Below, piece by piece: positions 24,551 through 32,789 of a stretch of 64,000 bases of DNA. The notes under the pieces were generated by a model. It was given only the letters and a program-made list of their open reading frames with translations. It did not search any database and was not told where the DNA came from. Both the position numbers and the translations under genes were made by a program. Source of the DNA: CBDAUN01 sp965214615 (GTDB taxonomy: Bacteria; Pseudomonadota; Gammaproteobacteria; Arenicellales; JAJDZL01); assembly GCA_965214615.1 (NCBI GenBank), contig OZ243952.1:1488001-1552000 (forward strand), read 5' to 3'. Numbering within the stretch: the first letter of the stretch is position 1; the number at the start of each line of letters is the position of its first letter.

Positions 24551-26160
24551 GATTTCAGATCCAGTTTTGAATTGACACGCAAAGTAAAGTTCGCCGACTT
24601 AAGATATTTTCGTTCTCGAATCAAATCCCTTAGCGTCAGCGGGTGGTCGGTGAGCCATCCTCCCGGAAATTTCAGGTGAATGACCTTCTTGTCGACAGAG
24701 CAACGAATGCCGCTTGTCTCGCGGTTTGTTCTCGACCGGTGAAGCAATACTCCGATCCGAAGCAGAACGCACAGCTTTTGAATCACGCCTTTTGGCAAAT
24801 GAGTTTGAATTTTCAGGTCCTTGACCGGAAACTTTCGCCGATGAGCGCGCACCAGGCGTGCAAGCGCAGTTTGCGCAGGGCGCGAAAATCCGGCCAGTTC
24901 AGAATGCTCGAGCAGATACGCGCCGTGCTTGTGATACTGCGCGTGAGAAATTTGCAGGCCGATTTCATGCAGCTGCGCAGACCAGGTGAGCAAGTCGCGG
25001 AATTCCGGATTGTGCAACTCCCAGTCTTCGGCAACCTGATCGTAGAGATGCAGCGTCGTGGCGCAAACCTCGCCTGCGTGCTTAAGATCCACGGACCATG
25101 CATGAGCAAGAGCTTCTACTGTATTGCTGCGCACATCTTCGTTGCGCATCCGTCCGAGCAGATCGTAGATGACGCCTTCGCGAAGCGCATTGTCGGATAC
25201 ATGCATCCGGTCAATCTTGAGCAATTCAAAAAGTGCTGCAAGAATTGAAATTCCTCCGGGGAGCACGGCGCAACGGTCGGGGTCGAATCCGAGCTTGGCC
25301 AGTTCGCTGACGTTTTCAAATTCGCTGATGGTGTTGATCAGCTTGTACAGCGATGCCGGGGTAATCGATCCGTCTTCCCAGCCGAGACTTTGCAGGACTC
25401 CTGCGACTGCCCGAATCGTGCCGGAGCAGCCGATTGCACGGTCCCAGCCGAAGTCTGCAAATTTCTTGGCGCATGTGCGCACTTCAAGCATCGCATCAAG
25501 TTCCGCCTGATGCATCCGATGACGAGTGATCAGACCGTCCTGGAAATAAGACTGGGTCACGCTGACGCAGCCGACATACAGGCTTTCCAGAACGCTTGGC
25601 GAATCGGACTCAAGGTCGGTACCGGCGATGACTTCAGTGCTTCCGCCGCCAATGTCGATGACCAGTTTGCGTTCGTCCAGATCCGACGTTCCGTGGCACA
25701 CCGATGTGAAGATCAGACGCGCCTCTTCGTGTCCGGTGATCACTTCGATCGGATGCCCGAGTACCTGCTGCGCCTTGCGGATGAAATCATCGGAGTTGCG
25801 CGCCTTTCGCAACGTATTGGTTCCGACTGCCCGGAAGTTGGATCGAGGTATACCCTGCACCAGTTGTCTGAAATGGCTCAGGCACGTCAGCGCCCGGTCT
25901 TGCGCCTGCTGTGTCAGATGCAAATCTTCGTCCAGACCCGCTCCGAGTCGGACAATTTCGCGCAGACGGTCAACAGTGACAAATCGCCCGTATTCGATCT
26001 TGCCGACAATCAGGTGAAAGCTGTTTGATCCCAGGTCGGCGGCGGCGACGAATCCGGATTTGCTTTCGTCCTCGGCCGTCGGCGCGCTTTCGTCAATTGC
26101 AGCGCTCGGCTGATTCACGAACCGCCCAGCATTCGCAGCGTTGCGGGGCTTGCCAGCCAT
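24547..26160 (-). CDS. ppx: Exopolyphosphatase (Ppx/GppA family)
   Basis: A 537-residue ASKHA-fold phosphatase that releases phosphate from polyphosphate and may also hydrolyse pppGpp. The two phosphate-binding loops are AAADLGSNSFHLIVG and KLVIDIGGGSTEVIAG. TGHEEARLIF, GCSGTIRAVAGV and LPGGISILAALFE are further family blocks. A C-terminal HD-like domain contains LHEIGLQISHAQYHKHGAYL. The ATG at 26160 (MAGKPRNAAN) is preferred; an in-frame codon at 26259 would add 33 atypical residues. With this start it overlaps the end of sixA by 46 bases. The preceding Ala/Glu-rich 30 residues are not conserved in the family. Confidence 0.93.
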   Translation of the reverse strand: MAGKPRNAANAGRFVNQPSAAIDESAPTAEDESKSGFVAAADLGSNSFHLIVGKIEYGRFVTVDRLREIVRLGAGLDEDLHLTQQAQDRALTCLSHFRQLVQGIPRSNFRAVGTNTLRKARNSDDFIRKAQQVLGHPIEVITGHEEARLIFTSVCHGTSDLDERKLVIDIGGGSTEVIAGTDLESDSPSVLESLYVGCVSVTQSYFQDGLITRHRMHQAELDAMLEVRTCAKKFADFGWDRAIGCSGTIRAVAGVLQSLGWEDGSITPASLYKLINTISEFENVSELAKLGFDPDRCAVLPGGISILAALFELLKIDRMHVSDNALREGVIYDLLGRMRNEDVRSNTVEALAHAWSVDLKHAGEVCATTLHLYDQVAEDWELHNPEFRDLLTWSAQLHEIGLQISHAQYHKHGAYLLEHSELAGFSRPAQTALARLVRAHRRKFPVKDLKIQTHLPKGVIQKLCVLLRIGVLLHRSRTNRETSGIRCSVDKKVIHLKFPGGWLTDHPLTLRDLIRERKYLKSANFTLRVNSKLDLKS

Positions 26161-26636
26161 TGAAGCACCCCGAACGAACTTCCCACTTCGCCCTTGAACC
26201 GAATCATGCAGGCCCCGGCTTTTCCGAATTTCGCGTTGATGCTGTCCTGCGAGCCGCAAAACTGCTCCATCAGCCAGCTCATGTCGGGTTCATGGCCAAC
26301 AAGAATCACGGTGCCGGCTTCGCCGGTCAGCCACTTGCGAATGCGCTTGTAGCTGCATCCGGGCGACAGCAGGTCGGAAAGTTCGAGTTCCGGGCGACGG
26401 CGCCCGGGCATCGCGTCGACAATGATCTGCGCAGTCTGTCTTGCCCGGACATATGGGCTTGATACGATTCGCTGAATATCGCCGTCGAGCAGCCGGATCA
26501 GTCCCTGGGCGCCTTGTTCCATCTTGCTTACGCCTTCTTTGCTAAGCGTCCGCTCGCAATCCGGCACGCGTTCCTTGCCGGAATGAAACGTGTAGCGGTC
26601 TTCGGCCAATGCATGTCGCAATAGTACGAGTCTCAT
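26115..26636 (-). CDS. sixA: Phosphohistidine phosphatase SixA
   Basis: A 173-residue histidine-phosphatase-superfamily protein. The catalytic RHG-type motif is at the start (MRLVLLRHALAED, His8), followed by SSPYVRARQTAQI and the second catalytic His in ILVGHEPDMSWLM. The gene is first in a minus-strand unit and overlaps ppx. In E. coli SixA dephosphorylates NPr of the nitrogen phosphotransferase system and was first described acting on ArcB. Pairing with ppx suggests a phosphate- or stress-related transcript, but that is inference. Confidence 0.92.
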   Translation of the reverse strand: MRLVLLRHALAEDRYTFHSGKERVPDCERTLSKEGVSKMEQGAQGLIRLLDGDIQRIVSSPYVRARQTAQIIVDAMPGRRRPELELSDLLSPGCSYKRIRKWLTGEAGTVILVGHEPDMSWLMEQFCGSQDSINAKFGKAGACMIRFKGEVGSSFGVLQWLASPATLRMLGGS

Positions 26637-27054
26637 TCCAATATCTGCTAGAAACGGGTTTTATCAGGGAGCTAGGATCTTATCCTTCAGCACGCTTTCA
26701 GCGCAATATGATAACGCGTAGCGGAACTTGTGTTTGCAGCTTTGCACAGATTCAAAAGTCGTCGCCAGTTTCGGTATACTATGCACCCAATTCGCCACAT
26801 CTCGATTTCAATATCCGGAGCCAGAGCCTGCGGCGCAATCGCCTGCTCGCTGCGCAAGTCTCGTGGTTCGCGAGACTTTGAATTGATTGCGGCGAATTTC
26901 TTGATTCTAGGTTCCTCCGCAAATCAATGGCGAATATAATGCATCAGCACGGATCGTTTTTCGTAGATACAGCGACACGCACCATGCCGCGACCTAAAGC
27001 CCCGATTCTTCCATCATTCACACTCGACACCGATAACGCATTTGCGATTCTGAC
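26637..27054. other. Divergent intergenic region between sixA and tpiA
   Basis: These 418 bases must hold promoters for both divergent units. Besides the candidate promoter listed separately, there is an 8-base perfect hairpin (AAGTCTCG / CGAGACTT, 26856-26863 with 26871-26878) without a T-run. An isolated TATAAT lies at 26935-26940 without a good -35 at normal spacing. No gene or tRNA was recognised. Confidence 0.5.
26751..26780 (+). promoter_or_regulatory. tpiA: Candidate sigma-70 promoter upstream of tpiA
   Basis: TTCAAA (26751-26756, 4 of 6 matches to TTGACA) and TATACT (26775-26780, 5 of 6) are separated by 18 bases. Transcription would start near 26787, giving a leader of about 270 bases before tpiA. 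This long leader and the moderate -35 leave it tentative. Confidence 0.35.
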
Positions 27055-27822
27055 ATGACGTACCGCAGGCCGCTGATTGTAGGCAACTGGAAGATGAACG
27101 GAGACAGCGCGATGGCAGAGTCGCTGCTGCGCGGCATCGGCGACGGTATCGGCGCTGAACACAAGGCGGAGATTGTAGCGTGCCCGCCGTTTGTATTTCT
27201 CGCTCTGGCACGAAGGATTGCCAATGAAGGGCGGTATGCTCTGAGCATTGGCGCACAAGATGTGAGCAATCGCGAATCAGGCGCATTCACCGGTGAAATT
27301 TCCGCAGCTATGCTGCGCGAACTCGGCTGCGCATATGCGATTGCCGGCCATTCCGAGCGGCGACAGCATCATGGCGAATCCGATGATGCGGTAGCCCGCA
27401 AGGCGGTAGCAGCGCACGCTGCGGGGATTGTTCCGATTGTGTGTGTCGGTGAAACGCTTGAACAGCGCGAGGCGCAACGTGCGCGAGATGTGGTCGTCAG
27501 ACAGCTTGAGGCAGTGCTTGATCGCGCCACTGATGAGAATTTAAGACACATGGCGCTGGCATACGAGCCGGTCTGGGCGATTGGCACTGGCAATGTGGCT
27601 GCCGCCGAGCAGGTGCAGGAAGTGCATGGGTGGCTGCGTGAGCGTCTGCGTGAGGCAGACCCGCAGGCAGCAGAAAATTGTCGTATTCTGTACGGTGGCA
27701 GCGTAACCGGAGACAATGTCGAGAATCTGCTCGCATTGCCCGACGTAGACGGCTGCCTTGTCGGCGGAGCTTCATTGCGGGCCGACGCATTTTTACGCAT
27801 CTGCCTGGCTGCCGGAAACTAG
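27055..27822 (+). CDS. tpiA: Triosephosphate isomerase
   Basis: A 255-residue TIM-barrel glycolytic enzyme interconverting dihydroxyacetone phosphate and glyceraldehyde-3-phosphate. Active-site residues are visible: LIVGNWKMNG (Asn11, Lys13), AIAGHSERRQ (catalytic His) and ALAYEPVWAIGTG (catalytic Glu). The phosphate loop is YGGSVTGDN ... DGCLVGGASL. It is followed by secG after 12 bases, the tpiA-secG pairing common in gammaproteobacteria. Confidence 0.97.
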   Translation: MTYRRPLIVGNWKMNGDSAMAESLLRGIGDGIGAEHKAEIVACPPFVFLALARRIANEGRYALSIGAQDVSNRESGAFTGEISAAMLRELGCAYAIAGHSERRQHHGESDDAVARKAVAAHAAGIVPIVCVGETLEQREAQRARDVVVRQLEAVLDRATDENLRHMALAYEPVWAIGTGNVAAAEQVQEVHGWLRERLREADPQAAENCRILYGGSVTGDNVENLLALPDVDGCLVGGASLRADAFLRICLAAGN

Positions 27823-27834
27823 GATGAAAATAAA

Positions 27835-28191
27835 GTGGATCTGTTAAGACAAATACTGCTCGGAGTGTTTTTGCTCCTTGCGATCGGAATGGTTGTTTTG
27901 ATACTGCTGCAGCGCGGCCGGGGTTCGGACCTTGGCGCGGTGTTCGGCGGCGGTTCTCAATCGGTATTCGGCTCTCGGGGCTCGGCAAATTTCCTGACCC
28001 GGATCACTGCCGTACTTGCTACGCTGTTTTTTGGCGTTGCGCTGGGGCTTGCGTATATCAACACCGGCGATCGCACGCCTCAAAGCGTTACCGAATCGGT
28101 GCTGGACACCCAGGTTCAGGACGCCGGAGGAAACGTGCCCGAAGTGCCGGGCGATGCAGATTCCGGCGAAGTTCCCGAAGTGCCGGAATAG
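27835..28191 (+). CDS. secG: Protein translocase subunit SecG
   Basis: A 118-residue two-helix inner-membrane subunit of SecYEG. The first helix is LLGVFLLLAIGMVVLILLQ, followed by the family block RGRGSDLGAVFGGGSQSVFG and a second helix around ITAVLATLFFGVALGLAY. The tail is acidic with Pro-Glu-Val repeats. It starts at GTG 27835, only 12 bases after tpiA, and is followed 13 bases later by tRNA-Leu, matching the secG-leuU order of E. coli. Confidence 0.95.
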   Translation: MDLLRQILLGVFLLLAIGMVVLILLQRGRGSDLGAVFGGGSQSVFGSRGSANFLTRITAVLATLFFGVALGLAYINTGDRTPQSVTESVLDTQVQDAGGNVPEVPGDADSGEVPEVPE

Positions 28192-28204
28192 GCCAAACTG
28201 TTAT

Positions 28205-28289
28205 GCCGAAGTGGTGGAATTGGAAGACACGCCGTCTTGAGGGGGCGGTGGCTAGCGCCGTGCCGGTTCGAGTCCGGCCTTCGGCACCA
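28205..28289 (+). tRNA. leuU: tRNA-Leu (anticodon GAG)
   Basis: An 85-base class II tRNA. The acceptor arms GCCGAAG (28205-28211) and CTTCGGC (28279-28285) pair perfectly, followed by A and an encoded CCA. The anticodon arm CCGTC-TTGAGGG-GGCGG gives anticodon GAG, a long variable arm follows, and the T-loop is GGTTCGAGTCC. It lies between secG and nuoA, as in related genomes, and probably comes off the same transcript. Confidence 0.97.
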
Positions 28290-28330
28290 CACAGTTCAAG
28301 GGCGTTGCCCGCGACGATGGCCGGCGGGTC

Positions 28331-28687
28331 ATGCTGAGCGATTACGTTCCTATCATCATTTTCATTGCTGTTGCGATGGGCATCGGCATTGCTCTTCTCA
28401 GCGTGGGCAGCATTCTGGGTTCGAACAAGCCCGATGCGGAAAAGCTGTCGCCGTACGAATGCGGCTTCGAAGCGTTCGAAGACAGCAGGATGAAGTTCGA
28501 TGTCCGATACTATCTCGTAGCAATTCTCTTTATAATTTTTGATCTGGAAATCGCGTTTCTGTTTCCATGGGCGGTGGTGCTGGACGAAATCGGAATTTTC
28601 GGATTTACGGCCATGATGATTTTCCTCGCCGTTCTGGTCGTCGGATTCATCTACGAATGGGCTAAGGGAGCGCTGGAATGGGAGTAG
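28331..28687 (+). CDS. nuoA: NADH-quinone oxidoreductase subunit A
   Basis: A 118-residue membrane subunit of respiratory complex I with three transmembrane helices. Family blocks are KLSPYECGFEAFEDSRMKFD, broken as KLSPYECGFEAF and EDSRMKFDVRYYLVA, then LFIIFDLEIAFLFPWA. It opens the nuo operon and is separated from nuoB by 3 bases. Confidence 0.97.
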   Translation: MLSDYVPIIIFIAVAMGIGIALLSVGSILGSNKPDAEKLSPYECGFEAFEDSRMKFDVRYYLVAILFIIFDLEIAFLFPWAVVLDEIGIFGFTAMMIFLAVLVVGFIYEWAKGALEWE

Positions 28688-28690
28688 GCG

Positions 28691-29167
28691 ATGTCAATTG
28701 AAGGAATTATGAATCAAGGTGTCGTCACGACATCGATGGACAAGCTCGTCAACTGGGCCCGCACCGGCGCAATGTGGCCCATGACGTTCGGCCTGGCGTG
28801 CTGCAGCGTTGAAATGATGCATGCAGGTGCATCTCGGTACGATCTGGACCGCTTCGGAATTATCTTCCGCCCGAGTCCGAGACAGTCCGATGTCATGATC
28901 GTCGCCGGCACCCTGGTGAACAAGATGGCCCCGGCGCTGCGCAAGGTCTATGATCAGATGGCCGAGCCGCGCTGGGTGATATCGATGGGGTCGTGCGCGA
29001 ACGGCGGCGGCTACTACCATTATTCGTATTCGGTGGTGCGCGGCTGCGACCGGATTGTTCCGGTCGATGTCTATGTGCCCGGCTGTCCTCCGACAGCAGA
29101 GGCTCTTATCTACGGAATCGTGCAGCTGCAACGCAAGATTCGAAAGACCAACACCATCGCCAAGTGA
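28691..29167 (+). CDS. nuoB: NADH-quinone oxidoreductase subunit B
   Basis: A 158-residue peripheral-arm subunit that binds the terminal [4Fe-4S] cluster N2. Cluster ligands are in GLACCSVEMMH (adjacent Cys pair), MGSCANGGGYYHYSYS and VYVPGCPPTAEAL. The protein passes electrons to quinone at the interface with NuoD. It is followed by nuoC after 8 bases. Confidence 0.97.
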   Translation: MSIEGIMNQGVVTTSMDKLVNWARTGAMWPMTFGLACCSVEMMHAGASRYDLDRFGIIFRPSPRQSDVMIVAGTLVNKMAPALRKVYDQMAEPRWVISMGSCANGGGYYHYSYSVVRGCDRIVPVDVYVPGCPPTAEALIYGIVQLQRKIRKTNTIAK

Positions 29168-29175
29168 CCGGTGGC

Positions 29176-29784
29176 ATGGCGACGGTTGCCGAACTCGCAC
29201 GCACGGTTCAGGAGCTGCTGGGCGATAGAATCATGGAGACTGCCATAGCGTATGGCGAACTGACAGTCGACATCAATCGCACCCACCTTCAAAGCGCATG
29301 CCTCGAACTTAGGGACAATGACGCGACCGCATTCGAACAACTGATCGACCTGTGCGGAATCGACTACGCGGCATACCGGGCCGAAGCCGACAGTCCGCCG
29401 CATGACATGCCGCGGTTTGCCGTGGCATATCATCTGCTCTCGCTACGGCGAAATCATCGCATCACGCTCAAGACATACCTCGATTCCGACATGCCTTCGG
29501 TGGCTTCGGTGTGCAATGTCTGGGAATGCGCCGACTGGTTCGAGCGCGAGGCGTTTGACCTTTTCGGAATCGTATTCGAAAACCACCCGGATTTGCGCCG
29601 CATCCTGACTGACTACGGCTTTGTGGGACATCCGTTCCGAAAAGATTTTCCGCTCTCCGGCTATGTGGAGATGCGCTACGATCCGGAAAAGGGCCGGGTG
29701 GTTTACGAGCCTGTGACCATTGAACCGCGCATCTTGGTGCCGCGCACGATAAGAGAGGACGATTTTGGCCACAGAGATCCGTAA
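29176..29784 (+). CDS. nuoC: NADH-quinone oxidoreductase subunit C
   Basis: A 202-residue subunit of the complex I Q-module. The diagnostic block is WFEREAFDLFGIVFENHPDLRR, shown in two parts: WFEREAFDLFGI and FENHPDLRRILTDYGF, then GHPFRKDFPLSGYVE. The ATG at 29176 is chosen, since a longer frame from 28993 would overlap most of nuoB and encode an unrelated basic stretch. The 3' end overlaps nuoD by 20 bases. NuoC and NuoD are separate here, not fused as in E. coli. Confidence 0.95.
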   Translation: MATVAELARTVQELLGDRIMETAIAYGELTVDINRTHLQSACLELRDNDATAFEQLIDLCGIDYAAYRAEADSPPHDMPRFAVAYHLLSLRRNHRITLKTYLDSDMPSVASVCNVWECADWFEREAFDLFGIVFENHPDLRRILTDYGFVGHPFRKDFPLSGYVEMRYDPEKGRVVYEPVTIEPRILVPRTIREDDFGHRDP

Positions 29785-31018
29785 CTACACCATGAATTTC
29801 GGGCCGCAGCATCCGGCCGCCCATGGCGTTCTGCGCCTGGTCATGGAGCTTGACGGCGAAGTGGTCGAACGGCTGGATCCGCACATCGGCCTGCTTCACC
29901 GTGCGACCGAAAAGCTTGCCGAGTCTAAACCGTTCAATCAGAGCATCGGATACATGGACCGGCTCGACTATGTGTCGATGATGTGCAACGAGCACGCCTA
30001 TGTGCTCGCCATCGAGAAGCTCATCGGGGTGAAGATTCCGATTCGCGCCCAGTACATCCGGGTCATGTTCGATGAGATCACCCGGCTGCTGAATCATTTG
30101 CTGTGGCTCGGCGCGCACGGACTCGATATCGGTGCGATGACCATGTTTCTGTACTGCTTCCGCGAACGCGAGGACCTGTTCGACTGCTACGAGGCGGTTT
30201 CCGGCGCTAGAATGCATGCCACCTACTACCGTCCGGGCGGCGTATACAGGGATCTGCCGGACTCGATGCCCCAGTACGAATCGTCGCGCCGCTCCGAAAA
30301 GGATCTGGCGGTGCGCAACAAGGACCGCCAAGGGTCTCTTCTGGATTTCATCTGGGCGTTTACGGAACGGTTTCCCGGCTGCGTCGACGACTATGAGACC
30401 CTGCTGACAGACAATAGGATATGGAAGCAGCGAACGGTCGGCATCGGCGTGGTTTCTCCCGAGCAGGCACTGCAGTGGGGCTTTACCGGAGCGATGCTGC
30501 GCGGTTCGGGCGTGGAGTGGGATCTTCGCAGGAAGCAGCCCTATGCCGTCTACGACCAGCTTGACTTTGACATACCGGTCGGAACGAACGGCGACTGCTA
30601 CGACCGCTACCTGTGCCGGGTCGAGGAAATGCGCCAGTCGAATCGGATAATTCGCCAGTGCATCGAATGGCTGCGCACCAATCCGGGTCCGGTGATGCTG
30701 GACGATGCCAAGCTGATCGCGCCGCGGCGCGAAACCATGAAGCGGGACATGGAGTCGCTGATCCACCACTTCAAGCTGTTTACCGAAGGCTATTGCGTGC
30801 GCGAAGGCGAAGTGTATGCCGCGGTCGAAGCGCCCAAGGGCGAATTCGGAATCTATCTGGTGTCCGACGGGGCGAACAAGCCGTATCGGTTGAAAATCCG
30901 CGCGCCAGGATTTCCGCACCTGGCGGCGCTGAACCGCATGTGCAAGGGACACATGCTGGCAGACGTGGTGGCGGTAATCGGCACTCAGGACATTGTTTTT
31001 GGAGAAATCGACCGCTGA
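29765..31018 (+). CDS. nuoD: NADH-quinone oxidoreductase subunit D
   Basis: A 417-residue 49-kDa-type subunit that forms the quinone site with NuoB. It begins EIRNYTMNFGPQHPAAHGVL, with the conserved His residues of this loop. Further blocks are HIGLLHRATEKLAE, YVSMMCNEHAYVLAIE and FGIYLVSDGANKPYRLKIR. Translation starts at a TTG at 29765 inside nuoC, which gives the expected family N-terminus. The TGA overlaps the ATG of nuoE. Confidence 0.96.
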   Translation: MATEIRNYTMNFGPQHPAAHGVLRLVMELDGEVVERLDPHIGLLHRATEKLAESKPFNQSIGYMDRLDYVSMMCNEHAYVLAIEKLIGVKIPIRAQYIRVMFDEITRLLNHLLWLGAHGLDIGAMTMFLYCFREREDLFDCYEAVSGARMHATYYRPGGVYRDLPDSMPQYESSRRSEKDLAVRNKDRQGSLLDFIWAFTERFPGCVDDYETLLTDNRIWKQRTVGIGVVSPEQALQWGFTGAMLRGSGVEWDLRRKQPYAVYDQLDFDIPVGTNGDCYDRYLCRVEEMRQSNRIIRQCIEWLRTNPGPVMLDDAKLIAPRRETMKRDMESLIHHFKLFTEGYCVREGEVYAAVEAPKGEFGIYLVSDGANKPYRLKIRAPGFPHLAALNRMCKGHMLADVVAVIGTQDIVFGEIDR

Positions 31019-31488
31019 TGCTCTCGCAGGCAGCACAATCGGAAATTCGCACGGAAATCGCCAAATATCCGCAGGGTCATGCCCGGGCGGCGGTCATGGC
31101 GGCGCTGCGCATCGGGCAGGACGAATGCGGCTGGGTAAGCGAGGAATTGATGGAATGTATCGCAAGGATGCTTGAGATCGAGCCGATCAAGGTGGCCGAG
31201 GTCGCCACATTCTACTCAATGTACGATTGCAAGCCTGTCGGGCGGCACAAGATTTCGCTTTGCACCAACATTACCTGCATGCTGCGCGGGTCACGTAAGA
31301 TTGCCGAGCATCTGAACGAATCGCTTGGAATCGACTTTGGCGAGACTACGGACGATGGAAGATTTACATTGCACGAAGTCGAATGCCTCGCGGCATGCGG
31401 CGGCGCCCCGGCCGCGCTGATAGACAGGCAGTATTACGAAAACTTAACAGCCGAATCGCTTGACAAGGTATTGGAGACGCTGGAATGA
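31018..31488 (+). CDS. nuoE: NADH-quinone oxidoreductase subunit E
   Basis: A 156-residue 24-kDa-type subunit carrying a [2Fe-2S] cluster (N1a). Ligands are in SLCTNITCMLRGS (C-x4-C) and EVECLAACGGAPA (C-x3-C). The start ATG at 31018 overlaps the nuoD stop (ATGA), and its own stop overlaps the nuoF start in the same way, so translation of D, E and F is tightly coupled. Confidence 0.96.
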   Translation: MLSQAAQSEIRTEIAKYPQGHARAAVMAALRIGQDECGWVSEELMECIARMLEIEPIKVAEVATFYSMYDCKPVGRHKISLCTNITCMLRGSRKIAEHLNESLGIDFGETTDDGRFTLHEVECLAACGGAPAALIDRQYYENLTAESLDKVLETLE

Positions 31489-32759
31489 GCGGCAAGGAAA
31501 TACGCGTATGCCTGCCGGAGCCGGGCCTGGAATTTCCCTGGACGCTTGCCGCCTATGAGAGTACCGGCGGCTATTCGCAGTGGCGCAAGATCCTCAAGGA
31601 ACGTACGCCGCCTACTGAGATCATCGATGCGGTCAAGGCGTCGGGCCTGAGAGGCCGCGGCGGCGCGGGGTTTCCGACCGGACTGAAATGGAGCTTTATG
31701 CCACGAAATGCGCCGGGTCAGAAATATCTTGTCTGCAACTCGGACGAAGGGGAGCCGGGCACGTTCAAGGATCGCGACATTTTGCGCTACAACCCCCATG
31801 CGCTGATCGAAGGAATGGCGATTGGCGGCTATGCGATGGGCGCGACCATCGGCTACAACTATATTCGCGGCGAATTTCACGAGCCCTACGAGCGCTTTGA
31901 ACAGGCGCTCGGCGAAGCCCGCGATGCGGGGCTGCTCGGCGCCGACCTGATGGGCAGCGGGGTTGATTTTGACATCCACGATCACCTCGGCGCCGGGGCC
32001 TACATATGCGGCGAGGAAACCGGGCTGCTCGAATCCCTTGAGGGTAAGAGTGGACGACCGCGCTTTAAGCCACCATTTCCGGCGCAGTACGGCGCGTTCG
32101 GACGCCCGACAACCATCAACAACACCGAGACTCTGGCTTCTGTGCCTCGAATCCTGCGCGAGGGCCCCGACTGGTTTGTCTCACTGGGTCCGAAAAACAA
32201 CGCGGGCACGAAAATATTTTCCGTGTCCGGACACGTCAGCAAGCCCGGAAACTACGAAGTGGCGCTTGGCATGCCGTTTCGCGACCTGCTTGAAATGGCG
32301 GGCGGAATGCTCAATGGGCGACCGCTCAAGGCAGTGATACCGGGTGGCTCCTCGGTGCCTGTGCTGCCGGCCGAGGCAATCATGGAATGCAATATGGACT
32401 ATGATTCGCTGCAGGCGGCAGGCTCGATGCTTGGCGCCGGTTCCGTGATCGTCATGGACGACACTACGTGCATGGTGCAGATGCTGGAGCGAATTGCGTA
32501 CTTCTACTGGGAGGAGTCCTGCGGGCAATGCACGCCGTGCCGAGAGGGCACAGGCTGGCTGTATCGCACGATTCGCCGTATCCGCACCGGACAGGGCAGG
32601 CCGGGCGATGCGGATATGCTGGTGGATATAGCGAACAGGATCGAAGGGCGAACGATCTGTGCGCTCGGCGATGCCGCGGCATGGCCGGTGCAAAGTTTTC
32701 TCAAGCACTTTCGCGCAGAGTTCGAAGCGATGATTCGCGAGCCGAGCAAGGCCGCATAG
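31485..32759 (+). CDS. nuoF: NADH-quinone oxidoreductase subunit F
   Basis: A 424-residue NADH- and FMN-binding subunit where electrons enter complex I. The FMN loop is GLRGRGGAGFPTGLKWSF, the NADH region is CNSDEGEPGTFKDRDI, AYICGEETGLLESLEG is conserved, and the N3 [4Fe-4S] ligands are ESCGQCTPCREGTGW plus a Cys in GRTICALGDAAAWP. It is followed by nuoG after 30 bases. Confidence 0.97.
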   Translation: MSGKEIRVCLPEPGLEFPWTLAAYESTGGYSQWRKILKERTPPTEIIDAVKASGLRGRGGAGFPTGLKWSFMPRNAPGQKYLVCNSDEGEPGTFKDRDILRYNPHALIEGMAIGGYAMGATIGYNYIRGEFHEPYERFEQALGEARDAGLLGADLMGSGVDFDIHDHLGAGAYICGEETGLLESLEGKSGRPRFKPPFPAQYGAFGRPTTINNTETLASVPRILREGPDWFVSLGPKNNAGTKIFSVSGHVSKPGNYEVALGMPFRDLLEMAGGMLNGRPLKAVIPGGSSVPVLPAEAIMECNMDYDSLQAAGSMLGAGSVIVMDDTTCMVQMLERIAYFYWEESCGQCTPCREGTGWLYRTIRRIRTGQGRPGDADMLVDIANRIEGRTICALGDAAAWPVQSFLKHFRAEFEAMIREPSKAA

Positions 32760-32789
32760 CGTCATTATGAATATTCGGGAATTCAAGTC

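Noticed and set aside
26856..26878. Hairpin upstream of tpiA considered as a terminator
   Set aside because: The 8-base stem is perfect, but no T-run follows on either strand.
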